Below, piece after piece: positions 31,266 to 43,182 of a DNA stretch of 64,000 bases. Source of the stretch: Microstegium vimineum (Eukaryota; Streptophyta; Magnoliopsida; Poales; Poaceae). The DNA lies in contig CM039140.1 in assembly GCA_022036555.1 (NCBI GenBank), forward strand, positions 26,617,843 through 26,681,842, given 5' to 3'. The translations under genes were made by a program, and so were the position numbers. Each line of letters opens with the position of its first letter. The stretch's first letter is position 1. The notes below the pieces were generated by a model that made no database searches, was not told the DNA's origin, and was given only the letters and a program-made list of their open reading frames with translations.

Positions 31266-34200
31266 ATGAAAATTAAGCGCCGATTCACCACCCGTCGCCC
31301 TGCGACCGAAGTGCCATAGGATCCAACTAGTGGTGGCGGTGGCAGTGACCAAGGAGACGATGACAACCAGCAAGGGGATCAAAGACCATGGAGCCCTAGC
31401 CATATGCTGGACCTAGAACAAGGAGACAAGGTAATAACTTAGGTCATACCTAAAACACGATAGAGCTAGCCAGAAAAGTTTGATGGGGACTTATTTATAA
31501 ATTTTGAAGCAGGTTCCGCCGGAAGGTCCAAGTACTGGTGAGGGTACCAGCAAGACTAAGCGTGGTGCAACAAAGCTCCCTCAGTTCGACCAAGTAGGGG
31601 AGCCGGTGGAGCCTATTAAAGCATTGGGCCCATACAAGAGTACCATTGGGGCACTTGTAAGGGACTTCGTCTCGATCAAATACAGGAAGTGGAATGGCAG
31701 TGAGCAAAACCCGTGGAGAGTTCCAGAAAGTGAGAAGGAACTAGTTTGGAATAAGCTCAGAGGGTATTTCACTTTCCCTAATGATTGTGATGAGACGACA
31801 GTCAAGAAGAAGGCCAAGGAAATCATGGGTCACTCCTTCAAGAATTTCAAGGGAAAGTTGCATAAGCTAATCAAGGAGGAAAAAGAACCAAATTTTGCGG
31901 GAGGTGAACTCAGCAAGCAGAGGGACTTCTGAGAGGAGTTCAAGGCTTACAAGCTATCCGAAGAGGCCAGGGCAACAAGCGAAATAAATAAAGCAAACTC
32001 GCTTAGGGCAAACAATCCTCACCGCCTAGGATCGCGTGGGTATGTAAGGAAGATTTCGGAATGGGATAACAGAGTCGAGGAACTACAGCGGAGTGGCGTT
32101 ATGCCTCATACAAGTGATTGGCAGCCTAGATCATTGAACTACCTACTCGCAAGGGGGGCACAATACAATGCTAACGGGAGCCTTTTCGCTAGTGCCGAAC
32201 CCGTCACCGATCTCCTCCAGAAGATTTCCTCGCTAACTGAGGAAGTGAATAGAGGGGCCCGCAATTCTGATAGAGTAAATGACGTGCTCACACAAGCACT
32301 TGGAAACAAGGAGCACCCCGGTCGCACTAGAGGAGCTGGCATAGTTCCTTGGGAGAAAGCATTTGAAGGTGAATCCGCTTCCTATTGGAGCCGAGCGAGG
32401 GCTAGAACGCAAAGAGAAGAGGAGTTCCAAAGGATGCGACAGGAGCTAGAACAGAGCATGGAAGCACGAATAGCTGCTCAAGTGGCGAGGGCTATGCAAA
32501 CCATGTGTTCGAGTCTAGGGCCGCAGGCATTCTCGGCGTTGAATAGCCCAGTGCCCGGGAAGGGCCGCAGTAGTTGTGGCTCAACCCCTATGCCTGACGA
32601 CAAAGAGGTCAATGCTCCTCATCCGGTGGACGACATCAAAGAACCTGTGAAAGTCAGGTTGTACATCCGTCAGCAGTAGACCAAAGACAAGGTGGCGGTT
32701 GGACAAGCATTTCCTAGAGGAGAGAACATCATTCATGGCAAGCCAGTGCCACTCGGGTATGCTAGGGTCAGCATTGATAAGATATTGGACAAGAAGTACA
32801 ATAAGATACATATTGATTTCCCAGTGGAGGAAGATAGGCCGCGTCTAGTTCACAATGTGGGCACTCATGTCGCTTGGCACAAATGCTTCATCAAGCTAGA
32901 TGAGCAGCCATCTTCAGATGATGAGGATGACAGTGAATCATCTCGGTCGCTTCCGCACAGAGGTTTCTCTCCTCATCAAGATCCACCGTCAAAGGAGAAG
33001 ACTCTTTATCCACCGCCAAAGGAGAAGACTCCTTCTCCACCGCCAAAGGAGAAGACTCCTCCTCCTCCACCACCACCACCAGCTTCAAAGTCCTCTGGAC
33101 TGGGATCTCGACGGCCTAGTGCTAGATCAGGTTCGACTTTGAATCAGAAGAGGTCATCAACTTCGGTTGGTAAAGATCCCAAGGCGACTAGTAAAAGGCG
33201 GAAGCCACCGCCGACTAAGGACGATATTCTACGAGCTCAGATTGCAGAAAAGGCCGCCCAACTTGCCTTGTTTGCACGATTGACTTATATACCTGAGTAC
33301 TTATCAGAAAGCCCATTTGAAAGGCAAAGCAAAAATAAGGGTAATCAAGAAAGAGCTAGAGAAATACATACCACCGAGCTGCTAGAGATACAGAACTTGT
33401 CTATGACCATGAACATAAGCATGGAGGAGGCGACAGATCTCTATTTCGGAAAAACCGAATTTCAAAATGCAAAGGTTTTATACAAGTTTGAACTAAGGAA
33501 GCCTATGGTCGTCAGCCAAGAAGAGTATAGAAATTTGCCAACAAATATGCGACAGTTACATTATTATTATATCATAGATAGTAACAGTAGTAAAGACAAG
33601 ATAACAACCTTTGAAGTATACATCCCTTCCTGTCTAGTTTTTAATCATTCTGAAGAAGTTGTGCATACTATTTATTATGAGGACCTCTTTCAACTCTTTC
33701 AACGACGCTCGCTCGATGCGCAGATTATGATGTTATGGACTCTGTAAGTACCATACCCTAACAACGTTATAATAAACTACGTGATCTGCATTTTAATATA
33801 TCAATGTTTATTTTACAGGAGTGTGGCAAAATTTTTCCTTAAAATGCGAAAGAGAAATTTTGACTTTTTGGACCCCATCTTTGTAAATAAGACAACATGC
33901 AAAGCCGGTCTCACAGATCCCTATGTATCAGAAAGTTTGAAGATTGAGTTTGAAAGAATGTTCGCACTCCAGAAAACAAACACACTGCTAACCTACAACT
34001 GCGAGTATGTGTTCTCGACCCTTACTTATGTGTTTTTTTTCTTGATATGTCATTCAATAACATGGACTTTGTGATTGTAGCAACCATTACGTCCTCGTAG
34101 ATATAAGTCTTAAAGATTCAACTATCGAGGTGTGGGACTCAAGGAAGAAGCCACTTTCTCTTATCGACCCCCTAGTCATAGTGCTAAATAAGTAAGTAAA

Positions 34201-34729
34201 CCCAATATCACAACACTTTTCAATCACATATGATATTGTAATTAATGTCCTCAGCCTTCACACTTCATTTACATTGTCACATAGAATGAAAACGTTACCT
34301 GATTGAACAAATGTGGAGCCTAGGATACAAAAGAAATGGAGAGCCCCATTCAAAGTGCAGTATATGAAGCAGGTCAGGACCCTAGATCAACCAATGGGGA
34401 ACAACGAATGCGGGTTCTATGTGATGTGGGGAATGCTTTGCTACTTTGGCACAAAACTAGGAATCGGAGATGGCATAGTACGTAGGCGTCTCATTTTAAT
34501 TCTATTGTTTTGTCTTACATATGTGCATCTCAATATCATCTTGTATCGATTTACAGCGCAAAAAAGAGAAGCATAACAGGTTGCTAGATTTTGAGATAAA
34601 AGAATTTCAAGAGGAGATAGCGGCTATTATTCTGGACGAGATAGTGTTCAGGGAAGGATCTTTAGCCATAGTGAAGAGTAAGAACTTCAAGAAGAACTAA
34701 GAAAAAGACCACCTCGAAAGACTATTGTA
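31266..34729 (+). pseudogene. CACTA-C gene 2: DUF8039-like region plus Ulp1/C48 protease-like domain
   Basis: Six exons by eye: 31266-31430, 31513-33743, 33819-34004, 34081-34191, 34285-34477 and 34557-34729. N-terminal parts carry WNKLRGYFTFPNDC and a coiled coil. Around 32690 the segment KVAVGQAFPRGENIIHGKPV resembles what I recall as DUF8039. A Pro/Lys linker of PPPKEKTP repeats (32980-33080) follows. The C-terminus fits a Ulp1/SENP-type cysteine protease: NHYVLVDI (His), VWDS (Asp) and QPMGNNECGFYVMW (Gln, Cys). Such proteases cleave SUMO-like conjugates; substrate here unknown. Stops at 31930, 32677, 34303 and 34698, plus one in exon 1, inactivate it. Confidence 0.85.
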
Positions 34730-34967
34730 ATGCGACAATTAATTCAGTACTTTAAATTTTGTTTGGATGTTTTGTAATTATTATAAGTGTGTGATGGGTT
34801 TGTATTGTCGCTGGTCCACAACCACCTTCAATTCATAGCGATATCAAATGGTTCGATAGCAAACATCTCCACGACCTCCTACCCCACCACCTATACCATA
34901 AACCCTAAACTCCAAATGAAAATAAAACAATTTATAAAATGCAAATTGTAAAAATAACATCACTGCC
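34730..34967. other. 3' flank of CACTA-C gene 2
   Basis: Probable 3' untranslated region, AT-rich, leading into the right subterminal array. Confidence 0.45.
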
Positions 34968-35210
34968 GGTTCATATAAAAACGACAGTGATATTTCAGCC
35001 TTCACTGTCAGTTGGTGACACAAACCGACAGTGATGGCTCAAGCATCACTGTCGGTTTGTAACACGAACCGACAGTGATGCTTGAGCCATCACTGTCGGT
35101 TTTTCATAACCAGCAGTGATGTCATGGGCTCATCACTGCCGAAGTGGTTGTGCCGGTTTAAAACCCGCCACTGATGGGGGGTTTGAACCGACACTGATTT
35201 AGGTTTCTGC
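34968..35210. repeat. CACTA-C right subterminal array
   Basis: About eight inverted copies of 'catcactg(c/t)cggtt', ending at the right TIR. Confidence 0.75.
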
Positions 35211-35217
35211 AGTAGTG

Positions 35218-35324
35218 TTTGGAGGGTGGGGGCTATATATAGTTGCCCATCTCGTCCAAGTTAGCCCTCTTGACCATTCTTTCAGCTGAAGGAAACTTGA
35301 GAAAGTTCTTGAGAGACCAAGAGC
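35218..35324. repeat. LTR-like segment interrupted by CACTA-C (right part)
   Basis: Continuation of 24838-25251. 'ggctatatatagttgcccatctc' looks like an LTR TATA region, and 'gagagaccaagagcctagtgg' is a typical LTR tail phrase. It reaches into the NB-LRR-like reading frame, whose C-terminus ends just here. Confidence 0.45.
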
Positions 35325-37063
35325 CTAGTGGAGGATTGGTTTAAGCTTGTGCACTTGGACCACCATTCTTAGGTTTACAGTCTTTACTGTTGTGCGTGAG
35401 AGGTCCAACTCTTCAAGATTTGGCAGGGATCCAAGCAGTGTGAAGTTCACCAGTTTTGCACAATCCAACAAGGTGATTCGAGTTATTTTAGCTGGATTCT
35501 TGCCATCCTTGGCTGCTCCGCCATCTAAACTGAAAGTCTCTAGTGATGGGGGTATTCCCTCGGGGCGAACATGCTCCAACCCAACACAACCATCTAGGAC
35601 CAGAGTCTTCAATTTCGTTGCCCCACACAAGCTTGGCAAAACCTGTATAGAATTGTTTTCCGATAGGTGAAGGAGCTCCAACTTCTCCATATCTGTGAAT
35701 TCATCCTTTTTGCCAGTCTCCCATGAAGTGGTATGCTCAATTACTTGAAGCTTGCGAAGATTCTGGAGTTGTCTCCAATCAAGGTGGCTGCGCCAAATCG
35801 TTCCCTTCTTTATATGAACCTCTCTAATGTTTGTAGCCACTTGCTCTTGTATTTCGTCAGGGAAAGCCAATTCCCAATCTGTTTGGCACACATCTAGTAC
35901 CCATAGCCTCTGGAAAATTTCCATCGCTGGTGCACCTAATTTCTTCTCCTGGTCCTGGTCTGCCAGATTTTCTTGATCCGTGCAGCTATCCAGTCCGAGG
36001 AATCTTAAGTTGTAGCAACAATAGAATGGAGGTGATGAAAAGTTGAAGGTACAGCCACATATCTTGAGTACACGGAGTTGGACTGCTTGTTTGAACATGT
36101 CATCAGGTAAAGACGCCAATGGTTGGTCAGTTTTCCTTTGTGGTGCTAGGAAAAGGGACGTGGTCTCCGGGTGTGCCTTCTCATTCATATAAGAGCTGGT
36201 GTGCCAACGTCTGTGTGGAGATTCTAATTGTTTAGTAAAGAGAACAAATTTATAGGATGAGTAGTCCTCTAGCCGTATCTCCTGGTGGAGAGCACGAGCA
36301 ACATCCCAAGCTGCTTGGCTGTCCATTTCTCCTCCTACAATCCCATCACAGACCCAATAGTTGGAAGCATGGGTTTCCCAACTGTAATGCATGACACTGC
36401 CATGGTAATTCAGTGACAAGATGTACATGCAGCAATCTCTAGCAACCTCAGGGGTGATTTCTCTAGCATCTTCCTCTATTAATTCATTGTAGTCGGCACC
36501 CCACCTTGAAGCATAAACAAAAGAATGTGACCCGTCCACGTTTTCCTGAATTTCTCCTTCGTGTAGACGAAACCTTCCTCTAAAGGTCCATAGCAATCGA
36601 CAGTCAAAATGAAGAATACCCAAATCTGCCATGTCAACCACCTTGTTACTTCCGTTGTGAAAAATCACCAGCATACAATTAACATCGCTCAGGGTTTGAT
36701 AGATCTCTCTTTTGAAATCTAGTATCTCTGCTCTGGAGGCTTGCTCTACCCCGCTGAAATCATCCTCCTCGTCTTGCCTGTCAAGATGAGCCACTACATG
36801 TCTAGGGAGCTTAAGAGTTCATCTACAATTGCCCTCTGGAGCGCTCTTCGGCTCTTCCATCTCGAGCAGTCAATGTGTATAATCTTGTCAAATTTCTTGG
36901 TCAGGGATGGGGGAGGCCTTTCTGCTATTGCTCTCAGCACTGCAGAAGCAGCCAGTCCGGACCATCCGTGGAAGTAGACATCCTTCTTGTGTGCAGTGCC
37001 CTCCAAGTAAGCAATTATTTGACCTACTGCTTCCTGGACGTTACGCACATAAATATCCTGCAT
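35325..37063 (-). pseudogene. NB-LRR-like (disease-resistance type) gene fragment
   Basis: Minus strand in two overlapping frames. The N-terminal part (37063-36794) starts DIYVRNVQEAVGQIIAYLEG after an acceptor-like TGAATGCAG, and carries a degenerate P-loop VYFHGWSGLAASAVLRAIAE and IHIDCSRWKSRRALQRAI. One missing base near 36810 shifts the frame (ELL then KLPRHVVAHLDRQDEEDD in the next). The 489-residue remainder has KREIYQTLSDVNCMLVIFHN and leucine-rich repeats (LQNLRKLQVIEH, MEKLELLHLSENNSIQVLP, TKLKTLVLDGCVGLEHV, LPNLEELDLSRTTV). NLRs sense pathogens in the cytosol; this family's P-loop seems to lack the usual Lys naturally. No GLPL or MHD motif is seen. The gene is truncated at both ends by transposons. 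Confidence 0.82.
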
Positions 37064-37416
37064 TCAATTATTTAATGTTAATTAGTTATAGTCAAGGTTT
37101 GACACAGTTGCCGTGCGGTCTTTGCTGCCGGTGTCTAGGATACTTGCGCCCGCACATGACATGACATGCTCCACTTCCGTATATTGCTATTGTTTAGGGT
37201 CCTTTTGGTTGGACTATGCCTATAAAAAAAGTTATGGGTTATGAGTTATGAGCTTGACTACGGAACTAACCCAATGCACAATCAAGCTAGAAACTAATGA
37301 TACGAGGAGAAAGGAACCAAAGACTATCTAATCTGGTCACTGATAAGCTGTGTTTTTTATGATCTACAAGGGCGATAACTTAAATAGGAGCAGAAAGCAG
37401 AGTCCTCTCCTACCAA
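37064..37416. other. Spacer between NB-LRR fragment and CACTA-D, no gene
   Basis: Probably the intron and 5' flank of the NB-LRR-like gene (minus strand). The start of its exon at about 37057 looks like a splice acceptor, so an upstream exon is expected to the right, where CACTA-D now lies. None is recognisable. Confidence 0.4.
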
Positions 37417-37426
37417 CACTACTACA

Positions 37427-37690
37427 GAATGGGCAATCACTGCCGGCCCATCACTGTCGGTTTTGTTTGGGCCGGCAGTGATGTCTCATCACTACTGGTT
37501 CATGCTCTGACAGGCCCCCAATTATTAGGGGCAGAGGCTGAACCGATAGTGAAACACCATATTACTGTCGGTTCGTGGCTTGAACCGGCAGTGATACCTC
37601 TCGGCCCTATCACTGCCGGTTCAAGCCACCAACCGGTAGTGATGTGATGTTTCACTGTCGGTTCGTGGCTTGAACCGACAGTGATGTTGT
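37427..37690. repeat. CACTA-D left subterminal array
   Basis: Inverted 'cactgccggttc' and 'gaaccggcagtgat' units, followed by TATAAAA at 37697-37703 as a promoter candidate for its TNP2 gene. Nearly the same as 25262-25525. Confidence 0.75.
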
Positions 37691-38520
37691 GTACAGTATA
37701 AAACATCTCAATCGCCTCTCCCTCCTCTGCCCCAACAGTACAGAACAGTGCGTGGAGCTCCCTCTCTCCATTGTTGCCGCTGGTGGATTTCTTGAACTCT
37801 ATTGTTGGCTCCTCTTCAATCTTGGATGTTCAAATCTTCTAGCTTTTGGTTAGTAACAAGCATATTTATTTAAAATTGTAGGTTTACATTGCTTTTGTGT
37901 GTAAATCCATAGTTTAGAGCTATATTTTTTCATGATCAAGAAGAGGGTTGTTGGAATTTGTGTCTATTTTTTCCTAGCTTTTAGATCCAAAATTACTTGG
38001 AAAAATTGTAGCACTTTGTTTTTATTGGGTAATTATTGTCCAATCATTAAGTAGTTAGGTTCGAAAGATTTGTCTCGGAAATTATGGATAAAATTTGTAA
38101 TTAGTTATATTTTGTACTTACATTTAATACTTCATGCATTCATTTAAAGATTTGATGGGATGTGGAATAGATTCGGTGTTTTGGAATTTGGAAGGGAATT
38201 AAACAAGTGCCACATTGTTATTCAAAAAGAGTATGCAATTAATGTTGTTTACGATGAAGCCTCCATTGTTATCTATTTGTTGTCTCACTTTTTATAGCGC
38301 GACCAAATTCAAATTATATCGCACAATACATTCATTATATATGCTTATGTACTTCAAATAATATTGTTCAAAAATGCTCCTATTGAAAAACCCTAAACCC
38401 TAAATGTCCGCGACAGATCATACATTATATTTATGTGCTTCATCTATTAATATTGTTCAGAAAGGCTCTTATTAATATGTTCATATGTTTCCTCTTCTCT
38501 GTCCATTTTATCTTTGCAGA
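37691..38520 (+). other. Leader/intron region of CACTA-D gene 1
   Basis: Counterpart of 25526-26337. It includes TATAAAA at 37697-37703 and an acceptor-like 'tttgcag' directly before the TNP2 ATG at 38521. No separate gene. Confidence 0.45.
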
Positions 38521-41044
38521 CATGGCTCGAGGGTGGATGTACGATCTGTCATGTACAGACGCACGGTACTTGACGGGCATCGACGATTTCATCAAGCGAG
38601 CTAGAGCCAATGCTGGGGACTCACATCTTGTATTCTGTCCATGCAATTACTGCAAGAATACGAGAAAATGGGGCGACGTGGAGCATATACGTTTGCACTT
38701 GATCACAAGGGGGTTCATGAGAAACTACACGATTTGGACTTTGCATGGGGAGGTTGGTCAAAATGTTGCACAAGAAAGCAATGATGATGTGCCCATGCCT
38801 AGTGTATCCCTGAATGCATTATTGCATGTTCATGATTACACAGAACATGTGCCTACCAATGATGATGTGTTTATGAATACATTAGCTGACGACACAGAGG
38901 AAAATGATGGCATTTCACAACTTCTACATGATGTGCATGGGGGATTCCTTAGTGCTTCACAGTTGAAAAAAACTGAAGATCATGAGAAAGGATGCAAAAA
39001 CACTATTGTATCCGACCTGTCCAATAAGAAAACTGGAAGCCAACATCATGCTATTGGAGTTCAAATCAATGAATGGGTTGAGTGATAAAAGCTTCGATAA
39101 CTTGTTAGGTATTCTACACAAACTGTTCCCGAAGGGTACTGAGTTAGCAGAAAAGACTTACCTAGCGAAGCAAATGATTTGCCCAATTGGCCTCGAGGTT
39201 GAGAAAATCCGCGCGTGTGTCAACGACTGCATATTGTACCGTGGAGAGAAATACAAAGACTTGGATGCATGTCCCAAGTGTACATATCCCCGATACAAGC
39301 AAGGGCCATCAAATGATGGAAGCAAGACCAGAGGAGGGCCTGTAAAGTCTGTGTGGTATTTTCCTATAGCTCCACGAGTGCATATGTTGTTTGCAAATGC
39401 AAAGTCAGCCAAGTTGTGGCGTTGGCACGACGAAGAGCGAAAGAAAGAGTCAATGTTGAGGCACCCCGCCGACAGCTTTGTATGAAACGGTCATATATCC
39501 AGATGCCATTACTAATCCAAGGGCCAAAACAACCTGGTAATGATATTGATGTGCTTCTACAACCAGTGATCGATGAACTACTACAGATGTGGGAGACGGG
39601 TGTGAAGGATGTTTGGGATGAGTACAAAAAAGAACATGTCACGATAAAGGTTGTACTTATCGCTACAATCACCGACCTGCCAGGGCGAGGTTGCTTGTCT
39701 GGAAAGAAGACAAAAGGATACACTGGGTGTGTCGAGTGCTTGGACAGGACTAATGCTACACATCTACCAAAAAACAAGAAGATGGTCTACATGGGACACC
39801 GTAGGTTCCTACGTCGGGATCACCCTAACCGCATGAATAGAAAATATTTTAATGGGACTACTGAGAAACGTGGACCTCCAAAGTATCGAGGCGGGAAACA
39901 GATGCTTCAATAATTAAGAAAACTCACAGATGTTGTCCTTGGGAAGGGGAAAGGGGGAGTACCAGCGCCAACCCATAGTATCTGAAAGAAAAAAATCAAT
40001 CTTCTCGAAACTACCTTATTGGCCACTTTTGAGTGTACGTCACTGTCTTGATCTAATGCACATAACTAAAAACGTGTGTGGTAACACACTTAACACATTG
40101 ATGAACACCGGGGGAACAAGCAAGGATTCTCTCGCGACACGCTTGGACATGCAACACCTGGGCCTCAGGAAGGAGTTGCACCCAAGACCTCTTGAGGATG
40201 ACCACTTGAAACTTCTGGTGGCATCATGGACACTGAAAAAAGAGGAAAAGGACATGCTTATTTCTTTCCTCAATGATCTCAAAGTACCGAGTGACTACTG
40301 TGGGAACCCGAAGAGGCTAGTTAACATGAGAGAACTTAAGTTTAACTATGGTTCTATGAAGTCCCATGACTGCCATGTCATTATGACTCAGCTGCTCCCA
40401 GTTGCCCTGCAAGGTATCCTTCCTTACAAGGTCCGCGCTCCAATCATAAAGTTGTGTTCGTTCTTCAACGCGATCTCTGAAAAGGTCATTGAAGGGGCCA
40501 AGCTAGACCACCTGAAGCAGGAGATATCCGAGATTCTATGCAGGCTTGAGATGCATTTCCCACCGACTTACTTCGACATATCAGTGCATCTACTTGTTCA
40601 TCTTATGGATCAATTGGCCCAATGTACCTACACCAAATGTTTTCTTTCGAGAGGCTGATGAAAGTTTTCAGGCGGTATGTTAGGAATAAATTCAGACCAA
40701 AAGGTAGCATGGTAGAAGGATGGTCAACAGAGGAGGCTATTGAGTTCTCCACATATTATCTGGACATCAAGCGGGTCGGAGTTCCAGTATCTCATCACGG
40801 TGGAAGACTAGGGGGCAAAGGAACAATAGGTGAGAAAGCTGTCAAAATAGGCGAAGTGGTCTCCTTTAGACAAGCACACTTCGCTGTTCTCCAGCAAGCC
40901 GACGGTGTGATGGCATACATTGATGAGCACAAGCAGTTACTACAAAATAAGCACATCGGTAGGTCACAGGCTTGGCTTGAGAAAAAACTTAAGGAGGAAT
41001 TCGGTGATTGGTTTCAACGCCAAAGGCTAGGAATGGCACGATAA
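38521..41044 (+). pseudogene. TNP2-type transposase pseudogene (CACTA-D gene 1)
   Basis: Starts MARGWMYDLSCTDARYLTG and stays open for about 190 codons, further than in CACTA-C: the Trp after KNTRK is intact here. CPCNYCKNTRK, ACPKCTYPRYKQGPS and DLMHITKNVCGNTL are present. It carries the same 166-bp net deletion after PAD (39474) as CACTA-C. It also has a private deletion of about 10 bp near 40612 (before LAQCTYTK) and a one-codon stop at 39910. The reading ends RQRLGMAR and runs into an unrelated start of a second TNP2 piece at about 41035; the DUF4216-type C-terminus is missing. Confidence 0.92.
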
Positions 41045-41865
41045 AGAGCGAAAGAAAGATTCAATGTTGAGGCACCCCGCCGATGGGTCGAACTGGAGGA
41101 CTATCAACACTATGTTCTATAAGAACATCAGTGGAGAGGTAAGGCATCTGTGGTTAGCTTTGAGCACGGATGGGATGAATCCGTTTGACCAGGTTAGAAC
41201 CAATCAGAGCACTTGGCCAGTGACGCTATGTATATACAACCTTCCACCCTGGCTTTGTATGAAATGATCATACATCCAGATGCCATCACTAATCCAAGGG
41301 CCAAAACAACCTGATAATGATATTGATGTGCTTCTAGAACAACTGATCGGTGAACTACTACAGATGTGGGAGACGGGTGTGAAGGATGTTTGGGATGAGT
41401 ACAAAAAAGAACATGTCACGATAAATTTTGTACTTATCGCTACAATCACCGACCTGCCAGGGCGAGGTTGCTTGTCTAGAGAGAAGGCAAAAGGATACAC
41501 TGGGTGTGTCGAGTGCTTGGACGGTACTAATGCTACACATCTACCAGAAAACAAGAAGATGGTCTACATGGGACACCGTAGGTTCCTACACCGGAATCAC
41601 CCTTACCGCAGGAATAGAAAAGATTTTAATGGGACTATTGAGAAACGTGGACCTCCAAAGTATCGAGACGGGAAACAAATGTTTCAACAATTAAGAAAAC
41701 TCACAGATGTTGTCCTTGGGAAAGGGGAAGGGGGAGTACCACGCCAACCGATAGTATCTGGAAGGAAAAATCAATCTTCTGGAAACTACCTTATTGGCCA
41801 CTTTTGAGTGTACGTCACTGTCTTGATCCAATGCACATAACTAAAAACGTGTGCGGTAACACACT
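41041..41865 (+). pseudogene. Second, partial TNP2 piece (from an undeleted donor)
   Basis: Begins with the ERKKDSMLRHPAD block and continues into GSNWRTINTMFYKNISGEVR and LALSTDGMNPF, then STWPVTLCIYNLPPWLCMK. This is the conserved TNP2 segment missing from the two main copies. It goes on through GPKQPDNDIDVLLEQLIGEL to DPMHITKNVCGNTL, where the Ty3 LTR at 41866 cuts it. It cannot be a simple tandem duplicate of the neighbouring copy because it holds sequence that copy lacks. Small frameshifts (for example after LCMK) are present. Confidence 0.88.
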
Positions 41866-42920
41866 TGTTGACACAAAAAGCGTCAGATCTGTGAACACCT
41901 CGGGCTATTACCCAAAGCTCGATGTCGAGGGCGTGCCAGTCGATTTGACCAATCAATCGACAAGGATGATAACTATGACAAACTGAACGAGACGACAGCG
42001 ATGCGCCCGGACATCAAGGCTCAGATTGATCACGGATAACTAGAGCAGAGCTAGACGAGGCAAACAGCGATGCGCCCGGATTGCCAAAGCCTAGAGGTAC
42101 TCCCAAGCGGAACTAACAAGGATTTTGACGGAGATCAAGGTGATGCAGCCCGTCGAAAGCTTGAAGAACTCGTTAAAGCTATAACTAATGCATGATAAAG
42201 GTAAATTGCGATAAAAGGTAGAATAAGATAAAATTGGTTTGGTTTTGAATTGGATTGATTCTTTATTCCATAGCCCTCGGGCACATATTTATACTCCCGC
42301 ATGGAGAGTTGTACAATGACATGACACATATCTTTCCTAAAACAAACTCCTACTTTAAAGGAAAATGACTCGCGCAGGAGTCGGACTCAAACTACCATAA
42401 TAATACTGGCACAGAACACCAGTTTCCTTATACTTCCTCTCGATGGAAACTTTCCATCGGCAGATCCTTTTAATCCGCACCTTCCTTCTTTGGCCACTTG
42501 TAACCCTCTGCTACCACCAAGTGCTAAATCACGCCCATCGGCATCGGCAATACTTTCCCGATCGGCAATCGGCAGCATCTTCTTCATCGGTAATCAGCAA
42601 TGAACCCTTATCGGTAAAAGGAAACCATCTCCCATCGGCAATCGGCAACGAGCCCTTATCGGCAATTGGCAATAAGCCTTTATCGGCAATCGGCAAGGCC
42701 CCTTCATCGGCAATCGGCAGAGATTCCTCATTGGCAATTCAGTTTCAGCAAGATTTCAACGATCTTGTCGGCAAGGCATCATCAACTTCCATCGGCAAAA
42801 CACTTAGTCTTCTCGTAGTATCCTCCCATCGGCATTATCAACTCCTGACACCGATGGAGAACAGCCGCTGACCAGTCAAGCCTCAGCCCATTTGACACGT
42901 GTCGAAAAACGGTGTCAACA
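41866..42920 (-). mobile_element. Ty3-type LTR inserted in CACTA-D (1,055 bp)
   Basis: Begins TGTTGACACAAAAAGCG and ends CGGTGTCAACA; on the minus strand it begins TGTTGACACCGTTTTTCGAC, a common grass Ty3 LTR start. ATGCCCCCCAGTTTC follows, whose reverse complement is a polypurine tract, so this is a 3' LTR on minus. Positions 42536-42745 contain irregular repeats of 'atcggcaatcggcaa'. No target duplication can be found because the far side is truncated. Confidence 0.8.
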
Positions 42921-43072
42921 CATGCCCCCCAGTTTCAGAGAGTATAACTTTACGTGCCGAAATTCTCTCCACTGTAGCCGTTGCTGTAGCCGTTACCCCC
43001 GAGATAGGCGTACGGTTTCCTCGATCCCCGCACATGGAACTGCAATTAAATAATAAAATCCCTCGATTGTAG
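42921..43072 (-). repeat. Ty3 internal stub next to the LTR
   Basis: About 150 bp of internal sequence on the polypurine side of the LTR. Then CACTA-D sequence resumes at the internal 'gaaccgacagtgat' array. The rest of the retrotransposon and part of CACTA-D were lost together. Confidence 0.6.
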
Positions 43073-43170
43073 CACGAACCGACAGTGATAGGGGACATCA
43101 CTGCCGGTTCTTGTTACAACCCGACAGTGACATCACTGCCGGTTTGTAATAAGAACCGGCAGTGATGAGC
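43073..43170. promoter_or_regulatory. CACTA-D internal subterminal-type array
   Basis: Inverted 'catcactgccggtt' and 'aaccggcagtgatg' units as in CACTA-C 30236-30398, shortened on the left by the Ty3 insertion. Followed by TATTTAA (43176-43182) and the gene 2 leader. Confidence 0.7.
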
Positions 43171-43182
43171 CACCCTATTTAA

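Larger units (their letters stand above)
25252..35217 (+). mobile_element. CACTA-C, complete En/Spm-type element (9,966 bp)
   Basis: Left end CACTACTACAGAAT, right end (reverse complement) CACTACTGCAGAAAC, with TTT on both sides (25249-25251, 35218-35220) as a 3-bp target duplication. Subterminal repeats are inverted copies of 'catcactgccggtt'. Two plus-strand genes lie inside: a TNP2-type transposase (26338-29453) and a second gene with a Ulp1-like C-terminus (31266-34729). Both are broken. CACTA-D at 37417-48428 is its close sister. Confidence 0.95.

Noticed and set aside
42536..42745. Regularly recurring 'atcggcaa' units considered as a CRISPR-like array
   Set aside because: Units are irregular in length and spacing and lie inside a plant LTR; no spacers of constant size.
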